A DNA stretch of 31,380 nucleotides from Panaeolus papilionaceus. Its lineage: Eukaryota; Basidiomycota; Agaricomycetes; Agaricales. The position numbers and the translations under genes are program-made. Positions 1 through 9,073 of this stretch are shown here, one piece after another. Where the stretch lies: the NCBI GenBank assembly GCA_015501605.1, contig JADNRZ010000063.1:1-31380 (forward strand), given 5' to 3'. The notes beneath the pieces are model-generated. The model was not told where the DNA came from and searched no databases. It saw only the letters and a list, made by a program, of their open reading frames with translations. Position 1 is the stretch's first letter. The number at the start of each line of letters is the position of its first letter.

Positions 1-265
1 GAATTATTTTACATTTGTATGTATTATTGTATTAAATCATTACTATACATTTAATAATAATTTTTAATTATATTTTGGTTGAATATACTTTACTGCAAAT
101 TTATTATATTTTATTCTGATTTATTACGAATTTTCTGCATTTTATTTTAATTTCTATGATTTTATTTTAATTTCTACAATTTTTTCTTTATTTTTTATGA
201 TTTTAAATTAAATTATCTTATATCTTATCTTATCTTATATCTTATCTTATATCTTATCTTTGGTC
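1..265. other. AT-rich non-coding stretch
   Basis: Strongly A/T-biased DNA with no convincing open frame on either strand. It ends abruptly where the C-rich region begins near position 290, so it may be a remnant of a different repeat or RIP-like/AT-drifted sequence. I see no gene in it. Confidence 0.6.
214..260. repeat. TATCTTATCT microsatellite-like repeat
   Basis: Alternating TATCTTATCT and TATCTTATAT units run through this stretch as a simple pyrimidine-rich tandem repeat. It marks the edge of the AT-rich block. Confidence 0.75.
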
Positions 266-430
266 CGTGCGCGATCAACTTCAGCAATTGATTGTTGATA
301 TTATTATTCGTTTCCCTTCCCACCCTTGTTTCTTCCCTCCCCCCATCATTCCCCTCCCCACCCAGCTTCCCTACCTCTCAACATGCTCAATGTTGACCAG
401 CGTTCGTCTTTCGCTCACGACGCCCGCCAT

Positions 431-566
431 CACCGTTAACAGCCACGTTCACCACCATTAACAGCCACGTCAGCCACGTCTGCCACCGTTAACGGCCACA
501 TCAGCCACATCAGCCACCGTTAACAGCCACCTCCGCCACCTCCACCACCTCCACCACCTCCACTTG
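431..566. repeat. CACCGTTAACAGCCAC minisatellite
   Basis: Imperfect tandem copies of a unit built from CACCGTTAACAGCCAC and CATCAGCCAC, grading into a CCACCACCT run. GTTAAC occurs three times here at irregular spacing. Open frames over it are compositional artefacts of the CAC/GTG bias. Confidence 0.7.
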
Positions 567-820
567 TCACCACCATCGACTTTGCCAACCGCCACGTCAT
601 CGTCGGGACACGAGCCACAGTAACCAAGTGAACAAGCGGCGTATCGAGGAGAAGGAGCGAGCGACGACGAGTCGGGTTCACCGAGAACGAGCCCAGCGCC
701 TCCCAGGTACGCCACCTTCCTCCCCATCTGCCCTTGAACGGTACTTATTAGCAACCCCAGATCCGACCCAGAGCGTACGAAGGCGCACAGAGCACGCGCA
801 CCGACATACCCCATCCCGAA

Positions 821-854
821 ACCACCACCACCACCACCACCACCACCACCACCA
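821..854. repeat. (CAC)n trinucleotide repeat
   Basis: An uninterrupted run of CAC/ACC triplets of about 34 nt. It reads as poly-His on the plus strand or poly-Gly/Trp on the minus strand. Nothing around it supports a gene, so I treat it as a microsatellite. Confidence 0.85.
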
Positions 855-855
855 T

Positions 856-1402
856 CCTCCCCGCGACGTCCGCGAGTGCGAGGTGAACGCACACGTACCA
901 CCATGTGAGTACCTCGTACCCGTGCTCCTACCCCCTGCTGACCCCATGTAGACGCGTAGCGACGTGCGTGGCCACAACCCCCTACCACCCAGCCCTATTA
1001 TCCCCCGCGACACGCGTGAGTGCGACGTGACACACATCACCAGGTGAGTACCCCATGCTCGTGACCTGTACCTTCCGCTGACCCCTACGTAGACGTGTAT
1101 CGACGCGCGCAGCCACCACCAGCCCCAGTCACCACCCCCCACTACCGTGTACCTCCACGAGGTGAGCACACGTACTACCTGTGCCCTGCTGCCCATGCCT
1201 TTTGCTGACCCCCCCCCTTCCCCCCTCCCATGTAGACCCCTTACGTAGACGCGTAGCGATGCACGCAGCTACGACCCGCCCCTGCTACCACCCACCACCC
1301 CTATTATCCCGCAACGCGTGCGCGTGCGACGTGATAACACAAACCAGCAGGTGAATACCCCGTGCCCCATGCCCTGTACCTCTTGCTGACCTCCGCATGT
1401 AG
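856..1402 (+). repeat. Degenerate tandem repeat whose units resemble tiny introns
   Basis: Four diverged units each contain, in order, a donor-like GTGAGT/GTGAGC/GTGAAT, a branch-point-like GCTGAC, and an acceptor-like TGTAG or CGTAG. Each is followed by a conserved ACGCGTAGCGA-type block. The intron-like parts are 905-951, 1044-1092, 1162-1248 (or to 1235) and 1351-1402. The pieces between them also resemble each other (for example CGCGTGAGTGCGACGTGA near 1014). Repetition and signal order are visible directly. Splicing is inference, and the intervening pieces do not form an obvious protein when joined. Confidence 0.55.
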
Positions 1403-1971
1403 ACGCGTAGCGATGCGACCAGCCCCATCCACCCCTTGTCTACACGAGGACCCCCCCGTGTGACCCCCCCTGAGCAGGTAGTACGCCAGCAGGTGCCTAC
1501 AACCCTCAGCGAAGCCCTCCCCTCTCCACCTATATCGCGATAAGTGCCGCTGGCCCGGACACAGCACCTCCTCTACCCCTGTCCACGTTGTGATAGGCTG
1601 CGAGCCTACCTTATCTCCCCACCACCACCACCACTGCTGCCGTGAACGTGTGTGAAACCCGACACTTCACTGTGCACCACCATCTCCAACACACAACTAG
1701 GCTCCCTCACGAGCCCACTGATAACACATCGTGAAACACTACTGTGTGTCGTGAGAAGGCCTACCAGCCCCTGACACGCATCACCAACCCAACACTCACC
1801 CTCGTGTGTGTTGACTTATTTTTTCTTCTAGGTATGGACAGATGTTTGTGTTTCCGTAATAAACTTGCTAACCATCTTCTCATATCTAGGACCAGCTCGG
1901 TTTTTTTTTTTCTTTTTTTTTTTTTCTTTTTTCCCATTGCTCTCTCTCGCCATTTTCCATCACCAATCCTC

Positions 1972-2117
1972 TGTCTACAATTGGATTACCAATTGTGATC
2001 ATCACATTGTCATCCCTAATCCATTGTCTACGCTTGGATTACCGAACGTGACATTCGCTTTTTTTTTTTTTGGACTGAGACATCTTGCTTGTCCACGTTT
2101 GGATTACCGAACCTGAC
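1972..2117. repeat. Three dispersed copies of a ~28-bp unit
   Basis: Units at about 1972-1998, 2024-2051 and 2090-2117 share the pattern TTGTCTACR then TTGGATTACC then GAACNTGAC. Spacing is about 52 and 66 bp, with a poly-T tract between the last two. Confidence 0.6.
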
Positions 2118-2230
2118 CTGCATTTGTGTCTTTTTTTTTCTTTTCTCCTGTGTGCTCTCTGTGGTCATAACCACAAATATTCATATCTTGGTGCATTTTG
2201 CATGGGGAAACTATTGTTGATTTTTTTTTT

Positions 2231-2247
2231 CCTAACCCTAACCCTAG
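2231..2247 (+). repeat. Short telomere-like motif (CCCTAA type)
   Basis: The bases CCTAACCCTAACCCTAG carry about two and a half copies of the TTAGGG-strand complement, directly after a ten-T run. This matches the usual fungal telomere repeat but is far too short to be a telomere. It could be chance, an interstitial remnant, or a promoter element ahead of the ATG at 2276. Confidence 0.4.
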
Positions 2248-2275
2248 TCTTAAATAACTTGTAACTGTAGTCATT

Positions 2276-4546
2276 ATGCCAACAACTCGCAGTGGAAAGC
2301 AACCACAACCTGTATCACCACCCAGAACTAACCAAGCAAATAAACGTAGCTTGGCTAGTCCTAACTCACCTAAGAATACTCGAAAGAAGCCAAAAAAGAA
2401 GGCTTCCGAGGCTGAAGACGAGAATGAGCCTGCACTTGCACCTGCTCCCAAGAAGAAAGCGAAAAAAAAGTCAAAGGCAACTAGGTATGTCCTGACACAC
2501 ACTGTATTGTTATTCTTTTTAACTAATTATATCACTAGAACCACCGCAGACAAGGATGCTGAAGTTGCAGCAGCACCAGTTCTCGAGGCAACTGGGTATG
2601 TATCTATTCTTGCTCTTTACTAAAGCATGACTTAATCAATCTTTATAGAGTTGAAGCTATACTCCTTGCTGCAAAAACCTCCATCGCACCTCCTCCCCAT
2701 TCTCTTCGTAGTCACACTAAGGCCAATGCTGCCACACCTTCTACTCCAAGCCTTGCTTCTGCTGCTGAAATCATTGCTCCTGAGCGCATTCGTCGATCAG
2801 ATCTCCAATCTACCTTATCTTCTGATGATGAAACCTCTGAGATTGCACCACAAAAATGGAAGGGGAAGGAGAAGGCTATCGAGACAGAATATCCAGGCAT
2901 AGAATACCCTCAATTTGATCTTGATATTGATCTTGAGTTTCGGGAGACTTTTGGGCAATCTAATGACTTCAATATGCCTGTCAATGAGAGCAGTGATGAG
3001 GATGATGATGATGAAGAAGAAGATGAAGATGAAGCTGCTATGGCAGCTCATGATGCAGCAGACTATGTTGAAGACAATGATAGGGATGAGGAAGAAGATG
3101 ACTTTGCGATGTATGTTGAAGAGGAAAGTGAACTTGATGTCATGTCATCTCAAATGGAGGACAAGTTGGATATCAACCACAGTAAGTCTTATTTTATTCA
3201 TGCTGATACCTTCTAATGGTGTCTTCAGTTCCTGCTAATGGATCTTCCAAAACTACTGGTGGTCATATTCGTGGCAGAGCCTTAGGCAATTCTGCCAAGA
3301 TGGCTGACTTGGCACACATGGATATACATCAAGAGCCAGAGCCATTAATGGGTCTTGTACGAGTCTATCTGGCTTCAGAGAGTACCACTGTCAACCCCAA
3401 CTCCAATCCTCCTCTTACTTCATTTGTTATTCCATCCATGTCTTCTCTCACTGCTGTTCTTGAAGCTATACTTCAAAATCATCTTCCAGCACTTAAAGGT
3501 ATATATTTATATTGTCTGTAACTAGATATTTTCTAATTTTTTATAGGTGCAATCCTTTGGTTCATGTTTGGACTTCATTTGGACAAGAAGGAGCCCCTTT
3601 TTGGTTGTCATATGGAATTCTGAACAATATTGACTCTCCAAAATATCATGGCCAGTCTTGGTTTGTTGATCAAAGTTCTTCTACTTATATGCTCTATGTT
3701 TTATTTGTATGTCCTACTTATATTCATTATGTATTCCATCACTTATCTATCTTGTAGCAAACAACACTTCTATCTACTCCAGCATCCAGTGCTCCTGTCT
3801 CAGCTTCCTCCCAGCTCTCCTCTCGTCCTTCTTTTTCTGTTGCTGCAGCATCTTCATCCTCCCGCTCTGCTTCTCCTCATACCACTACTATTGCAAAATC
3901 TGGTGGTTCAATCAGCGATGATGCAATCATTACTTTTCTCAATCTTGATCCTGACTTGGCTCAAAAACCATCAACAAGAAGTCCCATTAAAGCCACATAC
4001 CAACGCTGGGCACACTTCATGGAGAAAAGAAAGGAACTTGCTGAACTTAAAACCACCCATCCAAATTCATTAGCAGCAAAAATCACAAACTCTCTGCTTT
4101 TTGGTTTATTTTGCAGCACTGGATCACAAGCAACTTGGAAGACTTTCGACCATGTTCATCTATTTCCCAATCTTCAAGAATGGTTTACCAATCCATCTCC
4201 AGATCCCAGTCTCACTACTGCAGTTTGGAAAGGCTGGAAGCCAGACTTTTCAACTTTGAAGAAATTCTATGTTGAACAAGGTCTTATGCGGGAGGATAGC
4301 ACTGGAGGAAGTAGCATTATTCAAGGCAAGCTGACTAGTTTGATGGAGTCAAAAGATAGGAGATACAAGGAATATGAGGCTGCATTGGAACTTGAAGCAG
4401 AAAAGGAAAGAAGGGAGGAAAGGGAGAAGAGGAAGGAGGAAAAGAAGAAGAGAAAGGTGAAAGAGAAGGTCAAAGATAAGGAGAGGGGTAAAAAGAGAGA
4501 GGAAAAGGGAAACAAAGAAGATAATTCGTCTACGAACAATTTGTAA
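2276..4546 (+). CDS. N-terminal multi-exon part of KDZ-associated protein, probably spliced into the next frame
   Basis: Predicted exons are 2276-2484, 2539-2595, 2649-3181, 3229-3498, 3547-3706 and 3758-4542, separated by GT-AG introns of 54, 53, 47, 48 and 51 nt (donors GTATGT, GTATGT, GTAAGT, GTATAT, GTATGT). The product starts with a Lys/Arg-rich nuclear-type segment, then has a long Asp/Glu run (about 2988-3115). It ends in a Lys/Glu-rich likely coiled coil (about 4340-4530). No known domain was recognised.

A stop lies at 4544-4546, but it sits inside a GTAAGT donor. Removing a 54-nt intron 4543-4596 would fuse this frame in phase to the CxC5/CxC6 protein downstream. One problem remains: exons 3229-3498 and 3547-3706 do not join in one phase. 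Either a one-base lesion or a different acceptor is involved. Exon structure is inference from splice signals. Confidence 0.55.
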
Positions 4547-4552
4547 GTTTTA

Positions 4553-6811
4553 GTGAAACTGTATGTTGGACTTGTATCGAAATCAATGTTATATAGTGTG
4601 ATGAAATCTCTGCTTGCAAATACTATCAGTCAGATTATTCTTCTGGTGGCATATATGCTTGCATTATTATCCAAATCTCCATCACTTGTCACCTTGCTTG
4701 CTGCTCTATATTCTATACCTTTGGTTATCGCAGCACCTACTCAAGAATTTCCAGCAATTACATTTGCAGCATTCAACCAAGTTATACTTGAAAACTTCCA
4801 TGCAGATATCAAGCTGGACACTGTTTTAATATTGCTCTTCAGCATTCTTGAAAACCCAGAAGTCTTTAATCACCATAGCCGACAAAAGTACAAGAAAGTT
4901 GGAGCAGAGCATTTGGCATCATTCAATGGGTGGATCTCTGCATTTTCCAATACTTTGCTACATCAACTTCCAAACCATGAAAAAGATGTATTTGGACCAG
5001 ATGCATCCTCTGGAGAAACAGGAACAAGAATGATTGACTGTATCGACAATGTAGCTTCAGCAGTTGGATTCCAATCATACTCTGTCAAAGGCAAAAAACT
5101 GCGGACTTTGAAACCCATCAATTTTCAGTCACTACAGCCTATCCACATCATTGCTCCAATATCTTTTGAATGTGAAACCCACACATGTGAGCCCTATGCT
5201 CTCCACAGACTTACAGCATCTCGTGATCTACCTCAAGTGAAACTCCTTAAGGATGGAAAAGTGATCAAATATGCCTATGTTATCCAGGGAAAATGCAGCC
5301 ACTGTAACACTATATATGCAGCAGATCGAGAAACCTTTGATCATACTGATAATACCAATCAGACTTTGAAGTACCGAACATATCTTAACTCTGCTCGGTA
5401 TCTAAAGCTTGGTCAATCAGTTTGGTGTGATCGTGCCTATTCCAATGCAGTTGTCACTGGTATATATTCCTTCCATGCATCTGCAGCAGCCTATACACAA
5501 TTCTGGAACCTAGCCTTTGCTGGCTCTGATATAAAGCTAAATCGTCGACACACTTGGCAGGCTTTTATCCAAGAGTCAATTCGGTCTATTGCACAAGATT
5601 CTGGCAAACATCTCACCATTCCTAATAACCTCCCAATTGAAACTGTGACAGAATATGCCTTCAAAATCTTGGGAGATAAAGGCAAAATTCATCCTTCTAA
5701 ATCACATACCTGTTCCCAATGCACCCATCCATATAAATCCCAACCTGATATAATACCTGCTAATATCAGGCGTGGTGATGATGATGTAGTGGAAGCTGCT
5801 ATTCCTCCAAATATGACTGTTAATGTTGATGATCCTAATGCATCAGCATATAAACCTGTCCAAATGGTTGTGGTGGATGGAATTGTTACAGGACCTACAC
5901 ATTGTGCTTATCCAGGTTGCACTAGTTCTCTTGCAAATCATTGTGGAGAATCATTTTGCATTACTCATGTGAATGAGTGGGCAAATCGATGCTGTGTAGT
6001 TGACTGCAGAAGTGACTTGATTCCTAACACCTATGCTTGTGCTCAGCACCAACCACTCTGGAAGAAGCATCAATACCAACACAGCAAAACCTATCTGTCA
6101 GGACTACGACGTGCATTGCAAAGACCTGCAGAGCATGAAGAGTGGCAACCTCAACTTAGAGATCAACACCAGCAGCAGCACGATGACAATAATGAGGACA
6201 ATGATACACGAAAGCACTACTTTGGCTCAAGCCGCTTTTACTGTGTTGAAACCATCTGTGCACCATGTGGTGCTGTAATTGCATGGACTCTATTTTCCAA
6301 AGCAGAATCTCCAACTAGCATACTTGAATTTTTGGCAGATGTCTACCCAACTCCTGAGGAGAGACCTGACTTTATTTGCATTGATAAAGCCTGTATGGTG
6401 TTACGCACTGCGGTTACCAATGGAAGCTGGAACAGATTATGGAAGAATACAACCCGATTCATTGTTGATGCATATCACTATATCAATCACAAAGCAACAG
6501 ACCAACTTTGTCGCACATTCTGTAATCCTGCTCCTGCTGATGGTTCCCAGCCCAACCTTGTGATTGTGGGATATAACAAGGATGGCCAGCCTTATCTCAT
6601 GCGTGCATTTAATACTCAAGCCTGTGAGCAATTAAATGCATGGTTAGGAGGCTTTGATTCTATTCTGAAGTGTCTTAAACTCGGAAATTTCCAATGGTTT
6701 TTACATGCTATGCTGTATTACCATACAAGATTTGTTCTTAAAAAGAAAGCTGGACAGGATAACAATATAGATGACATAGATGATGCAGAAGGTGATGATG
6801 ATACTTTGTAA
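4553..6811 (+). CDS. KDZ-associated protein with CxC5- and CxC6-type cysteine clusters and DDE-like C-terminus
   Basis: The frame is open for 752 codons but begins at GTG; the first ATG is at 4586. The real start may instead be by splicing from the upstream exons (acceptor TATAG ending at 4596). Numbering from 4553, a CxC5-like cluster (C-x4-C then C-x2-C) lies near residues 207-251, and a CxC6-like cluster near residues 387-505. The C-terminal part (about 560-735) has the spaced acidic set D611, D639 (in VDAYHYINH, with H642 and H646) and E692 (in ACEQLNAW), consistent with an RNase H-fold transposase.

The N-terminal ~60 residues are hydrophobic, as seen in other CxC5 proteins I recall. The role is presumably transposition or DNA binding in the nucleus. 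No stop or frameshift interrupts it, so it may be functional. An Asp/Glu-rich tail follows before TAA. Confidence 0.7.
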   Translation: MKLYVGLVSKSMLYSVMKSLLANTISQIILLVAYMLALLSKSPSLVTLLAALYSIPLVIAAPTQEFPAITFAAFNQVILENFHADIKLDTVLILLFSILENPEVFNHHSRQKYKKVGAEHLASFNGWISAFSNTLLHQLPNHEKDVFGPDASSGETGTRMIDCIDNVASAVGFQSYSVKGKKLRTLKPINFQSLQPIHIIAPISFECETHTCEPYALHRLTASRDLPQVKLLKDGKVIKYAYVIQGKCSHCNTIYAADRETFDHTDNTNQTLKYRTYLNSARYLKLGQSVWCDRAYSNAVVTGIYSFHASAAAYTQFWNLAFAGSDIKLNRRHTWQAFIQESIRSIAQDSGKHLTIPNNLPIETVTEYAFKILGDKGKIHPSKSHTCSQCTHPYKSQPDIIPANIRRGDDDVVEAAIPPNMTVNVDDPNASAYKPVQMVVVDGIVTGPTHCAYPGCTSSLANHCGESFCITHVNEWANRCCVVDCRSDLIPNTYACAQHQPLWKKHQYQHSKTYLSGLRRALQRPAEHEEWQPQLRDQHQQQHDDNNEDNDTRKHYFGSSRFYCVETICAPCGAVIAWTLFSKAESPTSILEFLADVYPTPEERPDFICIDKACMVLRTAVTNGSWNRLWKNTTRFIVDAYHYINHKATDQLCRTFCNPAPADGSQPNLVIVGYNKDGQPYLMRAFNTQACEQLNAWLGGFDSILKCLKLGNFQWFLHAMLYYHTRFVLKKKAGQDNNIDDIDDAEGDDDTL

Positions 6812-7069
6812 AAAAATCATAAAACAATATGTCATTAGCTGTAAAACTACTTTGTAATAACTCAATCTCATTGTCTTATCAAGTGTACTACCATCTCTCT
6901 TTGTACTATTGTCCTATCTGCTCTTGTCTTGTTCTTATCTCCATTCTATTGCACCATTACCTATCTTGTTGCTATATCCATTATTGTTAGATAGTGCTTT
7001 GACTCCAATGGAAGAACTTTTATTGGTGTATCTAACTAGGACAAGACCAGTAAGTATCACTCAGAGTTT

Positions 7070-7190
7070 GGCTGATACTCAGCTGATCATCGGCTGATCA
7101 TCGGCTGATACTCAGCTGATCATTGGCTGACACTCGGCTGATCATCGGCTGATCATCGGCTGATACTCAGCTGAGGCTCAGCTGATAAAA
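7070..7190 (+). repeat. Eleven tandem 11-bp iterons
   Basis: Exactly eleven 11-bp units follow one another with no indel. Unit forms are GGCTGATACTC, AGCTGATCATC, GGCTGATCATC, AGCTGATCATT, GGCTGACACTC, AGCTGAGGCTC and a final AGCTGATAAAA. The core RGCTGA is invariant. Palindromes TCAGCTGA and TGATCA recur within. The period is about one helical turn, as expected for cooperative protein binding. Position downstream of the KDZ gene suggests subterminal transposase-binding sites (inference). Confidence 0.85.
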
Positions 7191-7225
7191 AGCACTTCTT
7201 TTCAAAATCTGATGTTAAACTGAAG

Positions 7226-7290
7226 TTGAGCTGAGGCTCAGCCGATGAGCCGATACTCGGCTGAGCCTCGGCCGAAAGGCTGGTGTTAGT
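7226..7290. repeat. Second iteron block with inverted units
   Basis: The same core appears in both orientations here: AGCTGAGGCTC, then AGCCGATGAGCC, AGCCGATACTC, GGCTGAGCCTC and a terminal GGCTGG. This makes overlapping inverted repeats. It sits between the 11-bp array and the point where LINE-B sequence begins, so it is likely the subterminal part of the KDZ element. Confidence 0.65.
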
Positions 7291-7301
7291 GTAAAGTACT
7301 G

Positions 7302-7422
7302 CCCCTGGCCCATCCTGCGCGCACCAAGTGCGTCAAGATAAGCCCTGCATCCTCGGTTGAGCGCTGTCTAATGCTGCTGAGTTGGTTGGGGTGGAAGACA
7401 CCATGTTCAATGGACTCGAACT
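7302..7422 (-). pseudogene. LINE-B reverse transcriptase fragment
   Basis: About 120 bp nearly identical to 27389-27510 of the LINE-B copy. It corresponds on the minus strand to the RT segment just before motif A. It is broken at both ends: the left end abuts the KDZ 3' region and the right end fuses at 7422 to LINE-A in opposite orientation. Confidence 0.8.
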
Positions 7423-8533
7423 AGCTGGAACACCTTCACCTCTGAACCAATGCCCACTGATGTGGGTGTGGGACAGGGCTCCGCCCTGTCCCTGGTCCTA
7501 TCTGCGTTGTATATTGCTCCGATCATGAAGATCTTCGAGGCGCGCTGTCTTGCTACTTGTTGTCGTTTGTCGACGATGGCACCCTCATTTGCCAGGCCAA
7601 GAAATTGACCGACAATATCGCTGCCTAAAGGGCGGCGTACTCTATCATCTTCACCTTGTTCACTGCGCTGGCCCTTGTGCTGGAGCACGACAAGTCTGAA
7701 CTATTCCACTTCTCGCGCAGGCGAGATGGTCTTAACCCCCCATTGATTTGGGGTATGCGCCCTACATGGGTGCTATGCCATTGAAGCCCAAACCTATCTG
7801 GAGGTATCTGGGCTTCTACTTTGACTGCGGGCTCACCTTCAGGGAGCATGTACGCTACTACACCACAAAGGCACTCACCACAGTTAAGGCCATGGGGATG
7901 CTTGGTAATTGACTCCGGGGATTGTCTCCGGTCCAACGTCGGCTTTTGTATCGCACGTGCGTTCTTCCGATCGCAACGTATGGGCACAGGCTTTGGTTCT
8001 TCAGAGGTTCCCGCAACAAGGAACTCCTGAAAATGTTCAACAGGATGCAGCGTAAGGCTGCTCTGTGGATCACAGGTGCGTTCAAGACCACTCCCATTGG
8101 TGGAGAGGAGGCCCTGGCGGGCCTCCTTCCAATCCCTCTACTCCTTCGTCGTCTGACAGACCGCTCCACCTGGCGCGTCGGGATGCTTGCGTCCAGTCAC
8201 CCCCTTCGGGGGTTCCTGGACGAACAGAACTCACATGCAGCTCCGCTGCATGCTCGTTCCTTTGCCCGTATGTCTGAGTCCGAAAGGGTGAAGACCTCTG
8301 GGGCTGTTATGGAGATCATCACAAGACTCCCCCAACTGACTGAACCCATCGAGCTTCTGCCCGATGAGTCCAGGCCTGGCAATCGACTCACTGAACGCTT
8401 CCCTCACCAGGTCGACGTCAATGAGACACTCCTGCCCCTGCCCACTCCCCCGCCTGACGGCCGGGAGTGGCCGTCGAGGGCGGATCAGTTGGTCCAGCTT
8501 ATGGCTGAAGCTGCTGATACACCCAGTTCATTT
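7423..8533 (+). pseudogene. LINE-A copy 0: 5'-truncated ORF2 fragment (RT to start of RNase H)
   Basis: Plus-strand sequence matching the reverse complement of about 15740-16865 in copy 2. It covers RT from just before GVGQGSAL, through VDDGTL (around 7570), the thumb and connection region, up to the start of RNase H. Decay is clear: a short deletion near 7545, a TAA at 7625-7627 where other copies have Leu or Arg, and frame changes. A 230-codon frame (7922-8614) survives in its 3' half and runs into the poly-T. It ends where the poly-T of the next element begins. Confidence 0.85.
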
Positions 8534-8965
8534 TTTTTTTTTTTTGGTTCAACAATTTATATACCGGTGCGCAGCTGGCAGTCCGGTCGGATCACAGTAA
8601 ATACAAACGAGTAGCTAACTACCAGAATGACCACTCCCCAATTAAGTTGGGTATATACCACGGCAGACTAAACTACTGCAAGCGCGAAGCGCGAGCAAAG
8701 TACGTGGGGCAAGATATCAAAGCCGATTGCGCGGCAAATAAGCCTCTCCCTCCGAAGAAGGCGGCAGTACAAAGTGATCAACCAAGCGTTGTCAGGTTAA
8801 CGCCCTCGACCTGGTTGTCGAACAGAAGTGGTGGTGCCCCAAAGGGGCGCCTACTACTCGAAGCCCTTGGTTACCCATGGACAGGCACCAGGCGGCTAAA
8901 CTCTATCCCGCGTACGCACCGAGGTGCGCTCCCCGACCACTGGTTATAGCGCCGAAGCTTCCAGC
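8531..8965 (-). mobile_element. Unidentified retroposed sequence with poly-A tail (SINE-like or processed copy)
   Basis: A 15-T run at 8531-8545 on the plus strand reads as a poly-A tail on the minus strand. The remaining ~420 bp is unrelated to LINE-A or LINE-B in this window. It carries short hairpins such as GCGC-GAA-GCGC (near 8681) and GCCCC-AAA-GGGGC (near 8837). I could not find clear pol III A and B boxes, so a SINE is not established. It lies between LINE copies in opposite orientation, and no target duplication is visible. The only open frame lacks an ATG. Confidence 0.45.
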
Positions 8966-9073
8966 ACGCAAGGGCCCCGTCGCTGGCATCCAATTAAGGA
9001 CTGCTCGGGGGACGGGCCATCGTCTCGGCCTCCTGAATGTTCGGGACCCCAACAACCACCCCACTTCAGAGCT

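Larger units (their letters stand above)
1403..2275. other. Non-genic C-rich then T-rich spacer before the KDZ gene
   Basis: No convincing gene. The left part is C-rich and continues the composition of the repeat region. The right part holds poly-T tracts at about 1900-1930, 2060-2071 and 2221-2230, a three-unit repeat (1972-2117) and a telomere-like motif just before the start codon at 2276. It could contain the promoter and 5' end of the KDZ element, but I found no terminal inverted repeat. Confidence 0.5.
2276..7301 (+). mobile_element. KDZ-type DNA transposon (CxC5/CxC6 class), ends uncertain
   Basis: The unit contains the multi-exon N-terminal region, the CxC5/CxC6/DDE-like protein and the 11-bp iteron block at the 3' side. 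The right limit is set where sequence switches to LINE-B at about 7302. The left limit is only the start codon, because no inverted copy of the right end was found upstream. Fungal KDZ elements are known to expand in basidiomycetes. Membership rests on the cysteine clusters and the C-terminal motif set. Confidence 0.55.

Noticed and set aside
470..1196. Long Gly/Trp- or His-rich open frames on both strands around the (CAC)n run
   Set aside because: They follow simple-sequence composition, overlap each other on both strands and show no conserved motif.
1..2275. Left terminal inverted repeat of the KDZ element
   Set aside because: No inverted copy of the right-hand iterons or of the TGGTGTTAGTGTAAAGTACT end was found by eye.
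7070..7290. CRISPR-like array
   Set aside because: Units are directly tandem with no unique spacers, and the context is a eukaryotic transposon.
8647..8949. A 100-codon frame inside the poly-T/poly-A element
   Set aside because: Starts at TTG, not ATG, and runs antisense to the poly-A orientation. No recognisable domain.
8531..8965. tRNA-derived SINE with A and B boxes
   Set aside because: No convincing box A and box B pair at the right spacing on the minus strand, so only the poly-A retroposition is claimed.
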